Positions 9,064 to 17,716 of a stretch of 64,000 nt of DNA are shown piece by piece. The stretch covers positions 2,232,001-2,296,000 of the forward strand of contig CAVSKK010000001.1 of NCBI GenBank assembly GCA_963728535.1, in the 5' to 3' direction. The stretch comes from VAXT01 sp963728535 (GTDB taxonomy: Bacteria > Actinomycetota > Thermoleophilia > Gaiellales > Gaiellaceae). Within the stretch, counting starts at the first letter, position 1. The number at the start of each line of letters is the position of its first letter. Below the pieces are notes generated by a model that was given only the letters and a program-made list of their open reading frames with translations, had not been told where the DNA came from and ran no database searches. Made by a program: the position numbers and the translations under genes.

Positions 9064-11364
9064 TCACCCCGAGCGGGTGAAATCGACCGCGGGCGAAGCG
9101 TCGACGAGGCCTAGCTCGATCGCCCGCTCGATCGCCTCGCTCCGACTGGACGCGTCGAGCTTCCGGTACGCCGAAATCGCCTGGGTCTTCACTGTGTTGC
9201 GAGAGACGAAGAGCCGCTCCGCGATCTCGCGGAACGTGAGGTGGGTGGTCAGCAGGGGCAGCAGCCGGAGCTCGGCCTCGGTCAGCGTCGACGGCCAGCC
9301 CGAAGACTGCTTGGCCCGGGAGATTCGCGCTCGCAATTCCTCGGCCTCGGCGACGAGCGTGCCGAGCTTCGAGCGTCGACGAAGGATGTCGTTTGCCCCC
9401 TGGAGGAGCGTCGCTGCGCCACGTGCGTCCGAGAGCGCCAAATGCGCCTTCGCAAGCTCGAGCTGGGCCTGGACCGCGAACCAGGAAAGAGCGTGCGGCA
9501 GTGTCGGGCGCAGGCGCTGGGCGCTCACGAGCGTCTGTCGGGCTCGCGCGCCTTGCCCCTTTGCGATTGCGACCCTCGCCTTTAGGGCGAGCAGGATCGC
9601 GGTCACCACATATTCCGGAGAAGGGGCGTCGTCGACGAAAGCGCCTGCGCGGGCGAGCTCCGCTTCCGCCGCAATGAGGTCGCCGCGCTCGAGCGCGACA
9701 AGCGCCCGCTCGGAGCACGCCACGACGCCGGTCCAGATCGCTCCTCCGGCGGCGGCCGCCTCGGTCGCTTGATCCAGGATCGCTTCCCCTCGGTCGGGGT
9801 CCCCCGAGAACAGCACCGCCACCCCATGCAAAAGGAGGGCGGGCGGGCGCCAGGGGCTCGCCGGCGACAGGCTGGACACGGCGAGCTCTGCGTCGGTCAG
9901 CATCTGCTCGACGCCGTCTCGGCAAAGCAGGGCGCGGACCATGGCCGCCCAGGCCTCGAAGGGGCTCCCATCGGGCATGGGCTCGTCGGACGGGGAGGTC
10001 TCGAGGGTCAGCGCCCAGCGCTCGGCTTCATCGGGCCGGCCACGCAAGGCGTGGAGCCAGACCCCGTACACCCCGATCGCGGGATACCGCTCGAGCAGCG
10101 CCGGATCGTCGAACAGCTCGAGCCAGCGCTCCAAAGTGGTCACCAGGCCGGCGCGGTAGTACGGAAACACACACGACGTGACGATCCGGGCGACTGCGTC
10201 GGTGTCGCCGGCCGCAGCCGAATACTCGACGGCCACCTCGGGCTGGCCGTTCGCCTCGCACCACGAAGCCGCCCTCCGATTGAGAGTGGCCTCGAGCTCG
10301 GGCTCTCGTCGCCGAAGCTCGGCCTGAAGCATCTCCCTGAAGAGGTGGTGGTAGCGATACCCGTGGCGCTGATGGTCGAGGGGGACGACGAACAGATTGT
10401 CGTGCTCCAGCCGCTCGAGCGTCTGCGCGGAGTCGTCGCGCTCGAGCACCGCGTCGCAGAGGGAGGCGCACATGCGGTCGAGGATGGATGTCCGAATCAG
10501 GAAGTCGAGCTCGGCCGGCTCCACGTCGGCGAGCTCCTCGGACCTCAGATAGTCCGTCACGAAACGGTCGTCGCCGCCGAACGTAGCGACTGACGAGGCG
10601 CCGCCGCTCAAGGAGAGCGCCGCCAGGTAGAGGCCGGCGGCCCAACCCTCCACGTGCTGGTTCAGCTCCTCGGCCTCGGCCTCGGTCACGTCTACCCCGG
10701 CGGCGGCGAGGAGCGCATGCGCCTCGGCATCGTTCAGGGCGAGCGTGGGCGGCCCCAGCTCGAGCAACTCGCCGGCTGCGCGGAGCTTCGGGAGCCCGAG
10801 CCGAACCTCTGTGCGCCCGGAGAGCACCAGCTGCGAGCCTCGCGGCACGTGGGGAAGCAGTGCGACCAGGGCGTCCAAGCATCCGTGGTTCTCGAGCTCG
10901 TGCACATCGTCGAGGACCAGCACGAGCGGCTCGCGTCGAGACGCCAACGCCGTGCCGAGACGGGGGAGGCCACTTGTCCACACGGAGTCGTCCGGTCCCG
11001 TAAGCGCCTTGAACACCGCGGGCGCGACCGTCCCATCGGCGTTCAACGCTTCGGCGACATACGTCAGGAAGACAACCGGGTCGTTGTCACGGTGGTCGAG
11101 TGAAACCCACGCGAACTGGCGACCATCGCGCGCTGCCCACTGCGCGAGAGCTGTCGTCTTGCCGTAGCCCGGAGGCGCCACAACGCTGACGAAGCGACCG
11201 TTACTCGCGCGGGAGAGCCGATCGAGGACCCCGGCGCGCTCGACGAGACCGGGTCGCGGCGGGGGGACTACCAGCTTGGAAGGCAGTGGCTCGAAGGGCT
11301 GCGGCGCGCCGGTCCTAGTGGAATTCAGCGCCGCTTGCTCGTCTTGCGGGTTCCGCGGCGAAAT
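9064..11364 (-). CDS. LuxR-family regulator with N-terminal ATPase (MalT/LAL type)
   Basis: A large ATP-dependent transcriptional activator. The N-terminal STAND-type ATPase has Walker A VAPPGYGKTT and Walker B LVLVLDDVHEL. A long helical TPR-like middle region follows. The C-terminal LuxR helix-turn-helix lies around LTFREIAERLFVSRNTVKTQ. The start is unclear: the frame stays open far upstream into the antiporter gene, but family similarity begins near LPSKLVV. No ATG or GTG is near. An in-frame ATT at 11364 follows GGAGGAGG at 11376-11369; TTG at 11412 is the nearest conventional start. A motif site lies at 11472. The inducer is unknown. Confidence 0.85.
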   Translation of the reverse strand: MSPRNPQDEQAALNSTRTGAPQPFEPLPSKLVVPPPRPGLVERAGVLDRLSRASNGRFVSVVAPPGYGKTTALAQWAARDGRQFAWVSLDHRDNDPVVFLTYVAEALNADGTVAPAVFKALTGPDDSVWTSGLPRLGTALASRREPLVLVLDDVHELENHGCLDALVALLPHVPRGSQLVLSGRTEVRLGLPKLRAAGELLELGPPTLALNDAEAHALLAAAGVDVTEAEAEELNQHVEGWAAGLYLAALSLSGGASSVATFGGDDRFVTDYLRSEELADVEPAELDFLIRTSILDRMCASLCDAVLERDDSAQTLERLEHDNLFVVPLDHQRHGYRYHHLFREMLQAELRRREPELEATLNRRAASWCEANGQPEVAVEYSAAAGDTDAVARIVTSCVFPYYRAGLVTTLERWLELFDDPALLERYPAIGVYGVWLHALRGRPDEAERWALTLETSPSDEPMPDGSPFEAWAAMVRALLCRDGVEQMLTDAELAVSSLSPASPWRPPALLLHGVAVLFSGDPDRGEAILDQATEAAAAGGAIWTGVVACSERALVALERGDLIAAEAELARAGAFVDDAPSPEYVVTAILLALKARVAIAKGQGARARQTLVSAQRLRPTLPHALSWFAVQAQLELAKAHLALSDARGAATLLQGANDILRRRSKLGTLVAEAEELRARISRAKQSSGWPSTLTEAELRLLPLLTTHLTFREIAERLFVSRNTVKTQAISAYRKLDASSRSEAIERAIELGLVDASPAVDFTRSG

Positions 11365-11471
11365 CGCTCCTCCTCCGACCCCGCCGACACGGTAGGGATT
11401 CCGGCCCGCCAAGGCAAATATGTGGTTCTGGTGACCGCTCGAGTTGTCGGTCGCTCGAACACGGGCTTCAT

Positions 11472-11485
11472 CCCATCGGCGTGAT
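11472..11485 (+). promoter_or_regulatory. Shared motif site 3 (CCCATCGGCGTGAT)
   Basis: Intergenic copy of the recurring motif between the divergent LuxR-type regulator and the antiporter, 82 bases upstream of the antiporter start. It differs from the site at 20913 at two positions. Function is inferred from recurrence. Confidence 0.35.
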
Positions 11486-11566
11486 TGAAATGCCGCTGGA
11501 ACCTGAGATAAACAGTCGCGAAATGCGCGCTCCTCCCGTCGTCGTGCTCGATGTCGTCTTGCGCGG

Positions 11567-12859
11567 ATGCACTGGGCGCTAGCGGTCGTCTCACTGACGC
11601 TGCTCGCGTTCGCGGCGATCTCGGGCCGGATCGCAGGCACTCCGATCACCGCGCCGATGATCTTCACCGCCGTCGGGCTGCTCTTCGGCTCCGAGGCGCT
11701 CGGGCTGGTGGAGCCCGCGCCGGCCGGGGAGACGGTGAAGCTGCTCGCCGAAGCAACGCTCGCGACGGTCCTGTTTGCAGACGCCTCGCGGATCGACCTG
11801 CGCGCCCTGCGCGGCGAGGTTTCGGTGCCTGCACGCTTGCTCGGGATCGGCCTGCCGCTCACCCTCCTGGTCGGGTTCGTGCTCGCTCTCGTTGTGTTTC
11901 CCGAGCTCTTATGGGCCGAGGCTCTGCTCCTTGCGGTCATCCTCGCGCCGACGGACGCGGCCCTCGGCCAGGCGGTCGTCACCCTGCCGCGACTCCCGAG
12001 CCGCGTCCGACAGGGTTTGAACGTCGAAAGCGGCCTCAACGACGGGATCTGCGTGCCGGTGTTCTGGATCGTGCTGGCCATCGCACAGGCAGAGGCCGGA
12101 GCGATCGGCGACGGAGTTGCGGCTCGCCTAGTGCTCGAGCAGATCGGCTACGGCATCCTGGCGGGAGTCTTGGCCGGCGTTGTTGCCGCGGGCATCGTCG
12201 TCATTGCTGGCCGGCGCGGCCTCGTCGGCCACTCCTGGCTCCAGGTCCTGCCACTGGCCGCTGCTGGGCTCGCCTTTGGAGTCGCTGATCCGATCGGGGG
12301 CTCAGGCTTCATCGCTGCCTTTGTCGGGGGTTTCACTTTCGGCGCCCTCCGTCGGCGGAGTGGAGGTGAGGTCGCCCATCTCATCGAGGAGGTCGGAGAG
12401 GTGCTCGGCGCGGTGACGTTCATCGTGTTCGGCGCAGTCCTGCTCGGGCCGGTGCTCGGGGACGTGACGTGGTCGATCGCCCTGTACGTCGTCCTGAGCC
12501 TGACGATCGTCCGAATGCTCCCCGTGGCGGTCGCGATGATCGGAACCGGCGCACGCAGGCCGACCGTGGGCTTCCTCGGATGGTTCGGGCCGCGAGGGCT
12601 CGCGTCGATCGTCTTCGCGATTCTGGTGATCGAAGAGGGCGGTTTGCCTCACGACGATTTGATCCTCGTGACGATCTATCTTGCAATCGGGCTGTCGGTC
12701 CTCGCTCACGGTTTGACCGCTGCGCCGCTAGCCAACCGCTACGCCGCTTGGTTCGAGTCGCATCCTCGGGACGCGCTACCGAGCCTCGAGGGCTCGGAGG
12801 TGAAGGAAGTCCGCTGGCGCTTCGGCGTGGGCCATTCCCGCGTCCACGAAGAGAGCTGA
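11567..12859 (+). CDS. Cation:proton antiporter, NhaP/CPA1 type
   Basis: A 430-residue Na+(K+)/H+ antiporter of the inner membrane with about 12-13 helices. CPA1 features are visible: LAPTDAALGQAV (about 129-140) and the ion-binding Asn-Asp pair in NVESGLNDGICVPVF (about 152-166). A conserved Gly-Pro-Arg-Gly motif (WFGPRGLASIVFAIL, about 343-357) precedes the last helices. The C-terminus is short (about 40 cytoplasmic residues), without an RCK/TrkA domain. It probably serves pH or salt homeostasis. It is divergent from the LuxR-type regulator, which could control it. Confidence 0.9.
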   Translation: MHWALAVVSLTLLAFAAISGRIAGTPITAPMIFTAVGLLFGSEALGLVEPAPAGETVKLLAEATLATVLFADASRIDLRALRGEVSVPARLLGIGLPLTLLVGFVLALVVFPELLWAEALLLAVILAPTDAALGQAVVTLPRLPSRVRQGLNVESGLNDGICVPVFWIVLAIAQAEAGAIGDGVAARLVLEQIGYGILAGVLAGVVAAGIVVIAGRRGLVGHSWLQVLPLAAAGLAFGVADPIGGSGFIAAFVGGFTFGALRRRSGGEVAHLIEEVGEVLGAVTFIVFGAVLLGPVLGDVTWSIALYVVLSLTIVRMLPVAVAMIGTGARRPTVGFLGWFGPRGLASIVFAILVIEEGGLPHDDLILVTIYLAIGLSVLAHGLTAAPLANRYAAWFESHPRDALPSLEGSEVKEVRWRFGVGHSRVHEES

Positions 12860-12886
12860 GCGAGGGCCGATCGCTGCGGTCAAGAG

Positions 12887-13612
12887 CTACTCGAGCGTCG
12901 ATAGTGCAAAGGCAAGGCCGAAACCGAGCGTAGTCACGAGCCCCACGAGCTTGCCGCCATGCTCGTAGGCCTCGGGCATCATCGTGTCGGCCAGCATGGT
13001 GAGGATCGCGCCGCCCGCGAACGCGAGGACGAACGCGAGCGCGCTGGGGCCTGCCGAGTCGAACAACGCGTAGCCCAGGAGTGACGCCAGCCCGCTGACG
13101 ACGGTCACCAGCACCCAGAGGCCGAGTATTCGGCTGCGCTTCCAGCCGCCGGCCATCAGTCCCGTTGTGGCCGCGATTGCCTCGGGGAGATTCGACAAGA
13201 ACACCGCCGCGATCACCGCGACGCTGACGCCGTTCCCCTCGAGAAGCCCCAGCCCGATCACCGCTGATTCGGGGATTCCGTCGAGGACGATCCCGAGCAC
13301 GATCGCGAGGCCGGATCCGGCGGCTCCTTGTATTTTCTTGCGGTCGTCGCCGCCCATCCGGTCGATGAATAGGTCACCGACGAAGAACGTGAGGGCACCG
13401 GCGGCGAGCCCGAGGGCAAGGCTGCCGCTTCCCGCCGCAGTCTGGAACGCCTCCGCCACCAGCTCGTAGGCGACGGCACTGATCAGAACGCCGGCCCCGA
13501 AGGCCATGATCAGGCCGAGCAGGCGCTCGCGGATCGGAAGCACGAGGGCGAGGACTCCGCCGAGGATCAGCGACGAGCCGGCAAACAGGCCCCAGAAAAG
13601 CGCCTCGCCCAT
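12887..13612 (-). CDS. ZIP-family metal transporter-like protein (paralogue 2)
   Basis: A 241-residue polytopic protein resembling the product of 3974-4672. The start is ATG 13612, whose first base is the last base of the FGE stop (TAATG), so translation is probably coupled. The two family segments are LDGIPESAVIGLG and LSNLPEAIAATTG. The usual ZIP His of each segment is Asp or Ser, as in the paralogue. Being coupled to FGE may reflect a need for metal supply (FGE uses copper, sulfatases use calcium or magnesium), but that is speculation. The longer in-frame extension upstream overlaps FGE and is not coding. Confidence 0.78.
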   Translation of the reverse strand: MGEALFWGLFAGSSLILGGVLALVLPIRERLLGLIMAFGAGVLISAVAYELVAEAFQTAAGSGSLALGLAAGALTFFVGDLFIDRMGGDDRKKIQGAAGSGLAIVLGIVLDGIPESAVIGLGLLEGNGVSVAVIAAVFLSNLPEAIAATTGLMAGGWKRSRILGLWVLVTVVSGLASLLGYALFDSAGPSALAFVLAFAGGAILTMLADTMMPEAYEHGGKLVGLVTTLGFGLAFALSTLE

Positions 13613-14532
13613 TAAACCGCCGCCCCTCGCTCGACACAACGGAAGCCGATATGCCCGGTCGACGTATCGACGGTCTCGCCCTGGCGAGCCGCTGGGCGGT
13701 AGCGGAGGCAGTAGTTGGGAGCACACAGGTGTGAGCCGCCCTTGATCACCTTGCGCGGAAACGTCTCTCCCGGCCGCACCGGTGGAGCACAACAGGGGCT
13801 CGTCTCTTCGGAGCGATCGGCTCGGAACCAGTCACTCGTCCATTCCCAGACGTTGCCGGTCATGTCGTAGAGCCCGTAACCGTTCGGAGGAAAGCTCCTG
13901 ACCGGCGACGTGCCGTCGAACCCGTCGGCCTTGAGGTTCTGCCATGGGAACTCGCCTTGCCAGGTGTTCGCCATCGGCTTCCCGTCGGGGAAATGCTCGT
14001 CGCCCCATGCGAACGGAGCTCCCTCGAGGCCGCCGCGCGCGGCGTATTCCCACTCGGCCTCGGTCGGAAGTGCCTTGCCGGCCCACGAGGCGTACGCCTC
14101 AGCGTCCTCGTATGCGACCTGGACGACGGGGTGGCGATCGCGTCCGTTGATCGTCGTGCCCGCTCCCCCCGGTTTCTTCCAGAACGCACCCGGCACGTAC
14201 TCCCACCAACTGCTCACGTCGTTGAGCGGCACGGGGCCGGGAGTCTTCTGGAAGACGAGCGACCCCGGCACGAGCAGGGCCGGATCGGCGTCCGGGTAAT
14301 CGGCGGGGTCGAGCGGCCGCTCGGCGAGCGTGGTGTAGCCGGTCTCGCGAACGAAGCGCCTGAAGTCGTCCGCGGTGACCGGGTGCTCATCGATCCAGAA
14401 GCCGCCGACTTCGGCTCGCCGGACCGGACCCTCCTCCGGATAGAACGCCTCCGATCCCATCAGGAACTCGCCTCCTTCGACCCACACCATGTCCTTGGCC
14501 GCTTGGCGCACGGTCGCCGGTTTGTCCGTCAT
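13612..14532 (-). CDS. Formylglycine-generating enzyme (SUMF1/EgtB fold)
   Basis: A 306-residue enzyme that oxidises the active-site Cys of type I sulfatases to formylglycine. The whole FGE-sulfatase domain is present, from MVWVEGGEFLMGSEAF (residues 15-30) to GHIGFRCVERG. The mark of true FGE over other SUMF1-like proteins is the Cys pair in KGGSHLCAPNYCLRYR: Cys270 and Cys275, corresponding to the copper-binding pair of characterised enzymes. PTEAEWEYAARGG and GNVWEWTSDWF are family hallmarks. Its probable client is the CAPTR sulfatase at 5166-7523. It is the first gene of a two-gene unit with the ZIP-like transporter. Confidence 0.93.
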   Translation of the reverse strand: MTDKPATVRQAAKDMVWVEGGEFLMGSEAFYPEEGPVRRAEVGGFWIDEHPVTADDFRRFVRETGYTTLAERPLDPADYPDADPALLVPGSLVFQKTPGPVPLNDVSSWWEYVPGAFWKKPGGAGTTINGRDRHPVVQVAYEDAEAYASWAGKALPTEAEWEYAARGGLEGAPFAWGDEHFPDGKPMANTWQGEFPWQNLKADGFDGTSPVRSFPPNGYGLYDMTGNVWEWTSDWFRADRSEETSPCCAPPVRPGETFPRKVIKGGSHLCAPNYCLRYRPAARQGETVDTSTGHIGFRCVERGAAV

Positions 14533-14543
14533 TTGCGAATCAC

Positions 14544-14557
14544 CCGATCCGCATGAT
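14544..14557 (+). promoter_or_regulatory. Shared motif site 4 (CCGATCCGCATGAT)
   Basis: Located between divergent FGE and the second PLDc_N gene, 80 bases upstream of the latter and 12 bases from the FGE start. Flanked by ATCAC on the left and GACC on the right. Nearly identical to site 1. Confidence 0.4.
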
Positions 14558-14636
14558 GACCCGCGTACGGGGTAGCGTGAGGCTGCAATCCCCTACCGCC
14601 GGAAGTCCGTCGGCGATCGATCTGGAGGCTCTTCGA

Positions 14637-14882
14637 ATGGTGCTGGCCTATCCGTTTCTCGGCATTTTCTGGTCGATGATGGTCTTCTTCTTGTGGGTCG
14701 CCTGGTTCGTGCTGCTGTTCCACGTGATCGGCGACGTCTTCCGTCGCCACGATGCGAGCGGCGGGAAGAAGGCCCTCTGGCTGATCTTCGTGCTCTTTTT
14801 CCCGTTCGTCGGCGTCTTCGCCTACATGATCGCCAACAACGACGGCATGTCGGCACGCAGCTCAGGACACATGGGGGCGTAA
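14637..14882 (+). CDS. PLDc_N-type small membrane protein
   Basis: An 81-residue membrane protein, closely similar to the first half of the product at 1487. The start ATG 14637 follows GGAGG at 14624-14628. Two hydrophobic helices (about 5-28 and 43-62) flank a basic loop with the shared FRRHDASGGKK segment. The SHOCT tail of the paralogue is missing; the protein ends in a short Ser/Gly-rich tail. Function is unknown. The next gene, a glutamine amidotransferase, starts five bases after the stop, so they form an operon. Confidence 0.8.
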   Translation: MVLAYPFLGIFWSMMVFFLWVAWFVLLFHVIGDVFRRHDASGGKKALWLIFVLFFPFVGVFAYMIANNDGMSARSSGHMGA

Positions 14883-14887
14883 CGGCG

Positions 14888-15724
14888 ATGTGTCGCTGGC
14901 TCGCATACTCAGGCACGCCGGTCCTCCTCGACGAGCTGCTCTACAAGCCCAAGTTCTCGCTGATCGATCAGAGCCTGCACTCGCGGCTCGGCGCGACGAC
15001 GACGAACGGCGACGGATTCGGCGTCGGCTGGTACGGCGTCGGAGACACGCCTGCCGTCTTCCACAGCATGGAGCCCGCCTGGAACGACCGTAACCTGCAG
15101 GAACTGGCCCAGCACACGGCCTCGCCGCTCGTCTTCGCTCACATTCGCGCGTCTACCGGGACGGCGGTGCAACAGACGAACTGCCATCCCTTCCGCCACG
15201 GCCGCTGGCTCTGGATGCATAACGGCGCCCTCCGGGACTTCGACCGCGTGAAGCGCGATCTCCGCTTCGCCATCGCTCCGGAGCTGTACTCGGAGATCGA
15301 GGGCTCGACCGACTCCGAGACGTTCTTCTACCTGGCGCTCACCTTTGGCCTCGAAGAGGACCCGCCGAAGGCGGTGCAGGAGGCCGTCGGGTTCATCGAG
15401 GAGACCGGCCGGCGGCACGACGTCGAGCATCCGGTCCAGATGACGGTCGCGACCACGGATGGAGAGAGCGTTTGGGCGTTCCGCTACTCGAGCGAGGGCG
15501 ATTCGCGGTCGCTCTACTTCAGCACCGACATCGTGACGTTGAAGTCGCTCTACCCCGACGACGTGCGGCTGCAGTCGCTCGGTGACGAGTCGCGGTTGGT
15601 CGTCTCCGAACCGCTCGGGACCCTCGCCGGCGCCTGGAACGAGGTGCCGGAGTCGAGCTACGGCATCGTCAAGCCGGGCCAGGACGAGATGCACCCGTTC
15701 ACGCCGACACCGGTGGCCCAGTGA
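14888..15724 (+). CDS. Class II glutamine amidotransferase (EgtC/YafJ-like)
   Basis: A 278-residue N-terminal-nucleophile hydrolase. ATG 14888 gives Met-Cys-Arg-Trp-Leu-Ala-Tyr; after Met removal Cys2 is the catalytic nucleophile. Further family features are NGDGFGVGWYG (about 41-51), the HIRAST segment (about 86-91) and the HNG motif in WMHNGALRDF (about 109-118). Proteins of this shape release ammonia from glutamine or hydrolyse gamma-glutamyl amides, as EgtC does in ergothioneine synthesis. No egtA, egtB or egtD is nearby, so the substrate is unassigned. It overlaps the downstream lipoprotein gene by four bases. Confidence 0.85.
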   Translation: MCRWLAYSGTPVLLDELLYKPKFSLIDQSLHSRLGATTTNGDGFGVGWYGVGDTPAVFHSMEPAWNDRNLQELAQHTASPLVFAHIRASTGTAVQQTNCHPFRHGRWLWMHNGALRDFDRVKRDLRFAIAPELYSEIEGSTDSETFFYLALTFGLEEDPPKAVQEAVGFIEETGRRHDVEHPVQMTVATTDGESVWAFRYSSEGDSRSLYFSTDIVTLKSLYPDDVRLQSLGDESRLVVSEPLGTLAGAWNEVPESSYGIVKPGQDEMHPFTPTPVAQ

Positions 15725-16263
15725 CGGCCGCGCGGGTGCTCGTGCTCGGCTTGCTGGCGGTCTCCCTTGCAGCGGGCTGCGGCGGCGACGGCGGTGGCAG
15801 CGGCTCGTCTGCGACGGAGTGGGCGGACGATGTCTGCTCGTCGATCGTGACCTGGACCGGCTCCATTTCCTCCGCTGCCGACTCGCTGCGCGAAGAACCC
15901 ACCGAGGACAAGCTCAGGACCGCGGTCGAGGACGTCAAGAGTGCAACGAACGATTTCGTCGACGAGGTGCAGGCGCTCGGGCCGCCCGACACCGATGCGG
16001 GAGAGCAGGCGCAGGAGTCGCTCGAAGCGCTGGCGGACGATCTCGAGGAGAGCACGGAGACGATCGACAAGGCCCTCGAAGACGCCTCGGGCCCAAGCGA
16101 GACACTCGAAGCGCTGACCGTCGTCACGGGAGCCCTGTCGACGATGGGGAGTCGGCTCTCGACGACCTTCACGGAGCTCGAAGAGCTGGACGCCGGCGGC
16201 GAGCTGGAGGACGCCTTCGAGGAGGCGGACTCATGCGACGAGCTGACCTCGGGCTCGTCTTAG
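15721..16263 (+). CDS. Putative lipoprotein, helical
   Basis: A 180-residue exported protein. GTG 15721 overlaps the amidotransferase stop (GTGA). The signal peptide ends in a lipobox LAAGC at about residues 16-20, followed by a Gly/Ser-rich linker. The remainder is acidic and predicted helical, with two further Cys (in DDVCSS and DSCDEL) that could form a disulfide. The family is not recognised. Its TAG overlaps the stop of the convergent gene at 16260. Confidence 0.7.
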   Translation: MTAARVLVLGLLAVSLAAGCGGDGGGSGSSATEWADDVCSSIVTWTGSISSAADSLREEPTEDKLRTAVEDVKSATNDFVDEVQALGPPDTDAGEQAQESLEALADDLEESTETIDKALEDASGPSETLEALTVVTGALSTMGSRLSTTFTELEELDAGGELEDAFEEADSCDELTSGSS

Positions 16264-16892
16264 ACCGCGACGCTGACCGGCGACGTGGCGATCCAGACGG
16301 CGGCGCCGAGGAAGAGGAGCCAGCCCACCACGAGCATCGTCTTCCGTAGACCCGGCGCGGTGAGCTTCGTGCTCATCCCGGCGAAGAAGAGCGCAACCGC
16401 GAAGAGGACAACGCCGAGCACGTAGTTCGACGCACGCTGGATGTTCCGGCGCACCTGCGCCGAGAGCACCTCGGCTTCCTGATCCAGCTGGTCGGCTTCC
16501 GCCTTGGCCGCGAGCCGGTACTGCGGCATTACGAAGGGCGTCGCCGGAGCGCCCGCGGTCTTCAGCGGCCTCGTTGCGACCCACGCGTTGAAGGCGGGCT
16601 TGAACTCCTGGCGGAAGCGTGTGCGGTAGAAGTGCGCGACCCTGGTGTCGTCTCGCGCATATGCGTCCACCCACTGCATGAACGTCGCAATGTCGACCTG
16701 CTGCTGGGCGTTTGCGAGGCCCGCTGCGCGCGCCGCCAGGATCCGGGTCTTGTTGACGCTGCCCGATGCCTTCGCTTGCTCGCCGTTCCAGCGCGTGGCC
16801 TGGTAGCTGCTCCAGGCCGTCGCTACAGCCGCAACCGCGAGCAGCACGGTGGCGCCGACCTCGACCCAGTCCCTTCTCTGCGCGTCGGTCAC
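16260..16892 (-). CDS. Conserved membrane protein, 3 TM, with periplasmic or cytosolic helical loop
   Basis: A 210-residue protein. One N-terminal helix (about residues 11-30, VGATVLLAVAAVATAWSSY), a long polar helical middle region (30-150), then two helices (about 152-172 and 184-205). No catalytic motif is seen. The start overlaps the upstream DUF4239 gene stop by four bases, so it is the last gene of a coupled four-gene operon (16260-20852). Confidence 0.65.
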   Translation of the reverse strand: MTDAQRRDWVEVGATVLLAVAAVATAWSSYQATRWNGEQAKASGSVNKTRILAARAAGLANAQQQVDIATFMQWVDAYARDDTRVAHFYRTRFRQEFKPAFNAWVATRPLKTAGAPATPFVMPQYRLAAKAEADQLDQEAEVLSAQVRRNIQRASNYVLGVVLFAVALFFAGMSTKLTAPGLRKTMLVVGWLLFLGAAVWIATSPVSVAV

Positions 16893-17716
16893 GAGACCGG
16901 CTTCCCCTGGGCGTCACAGGGCAATTCCAGGCGCACGCCGACAGCTTGCAGCGCTTCGTCGACGATTCGAAGCGTCCTCTCCATCGCGACCGGCCGGACG
17001 CCGCCCACGCCTTTGTGAAACGGGCTGTCCAGGAACGTGATCAAGAGCAGCATCGACACGAGGACCGTCGCGACCGAGCCCATCAACACCGCCTGCGTGA
17101 CCGCGCCCTCGCCCGAGTCGGCGAAGAACAGCATGAACACGAAGACGACGACTGAGATGAGGAGCAGCACGATCCACAGCGGGAGCGGGATAACGCCGAC
17201 GGCGCCGTGGATGCGATCGATTCGCGCGGCTTCGCGGTCGGACGTCTGGTCGATCCACTTCCCATAGGCCGCCTCCTCGCTCGGCGTCTTGGGCTCGTAC
17301 GAGTTGAAGGTGCGAAACAGCTCCACTCCCCATGGGTTGACCTCGTCACCCTCGGTGCCCGACTCCGCGCGTGGCCATTCGAGGTGGACGACCGACCGGC
17401 CGTAGCACACCAATTCCCCGGTCAGCTTGCCGGAGACAGGGGCTGCGAGGAACTGAGCGGTCTCGACCTGCTGCGAGAGCACAAGCGCTTCTTGCTCCGC
17501 TCCAGCTCTCGACTGGTCATAGCTCTCGAACGCGAGGAAGACGACGAGCCCGAGCAGCACCGAGAAGCCGGTCGCCAGGACACCAAAAACTCCGGACGCG
17601 CGGTCGCCGTCTTTGAAGCGGCTTCCCTCGGGAGCGCTGCGCCGCACGAGCAGCATGGCCGTCACGGCGAGCCCAGCCGTCGCGAAGATGACGAGCGCCG
17701 ACCAGACGAGATTCAT
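16889..17716 (-). CDS. DUF4239 (bestrophin-like) membrane protein
   Basis: A 275-residue protein with helices at about residues 5-25, 45-65, 178-200 and 210-230. The soluble loop between the second and third carries the DUF4239 pattern: EQEALVLSQQVETAQ, then a Tyr and the EWP-like segment VHLEWPRAES. The fold is described as bestrophin-like, so a channel role is possible but unproven. It overlaps neighbours by four bases on both sides and belongs to the flippase/holin-phosphatase operon. Confidence 0.7.
   Translation of the reverse strand: MNLVWSALVIFATAGLAVTAMLLVRRSAPEGSRFKDGDRASGVFGVLATGFSVLLGLVVFLAFESYDQSRAGAEQEALVLSQQVETAQFLAAPVSGKLTGELVCYGRSVVHLEWPRAESGTEGDEVNPWGVELFRTFNSYEPKTPSEEAAYGKWIDQTSDREAARIDRIHGAVGVIPLPLWIVLLLISVVVFVFMLFFADSGEGAVTQAVLMGSVATVLVSMLLLITFLDSPFHKGVGGVRPVAMERTLRIVDEALQAVGVRLELPCDAQGKPVS

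Noticed and set aside
11413..12081. Upstream extension of the LuxR-type regulator frame
   Set aside because: It runs antisense through the antiporter gene and its residues have no family similarity.
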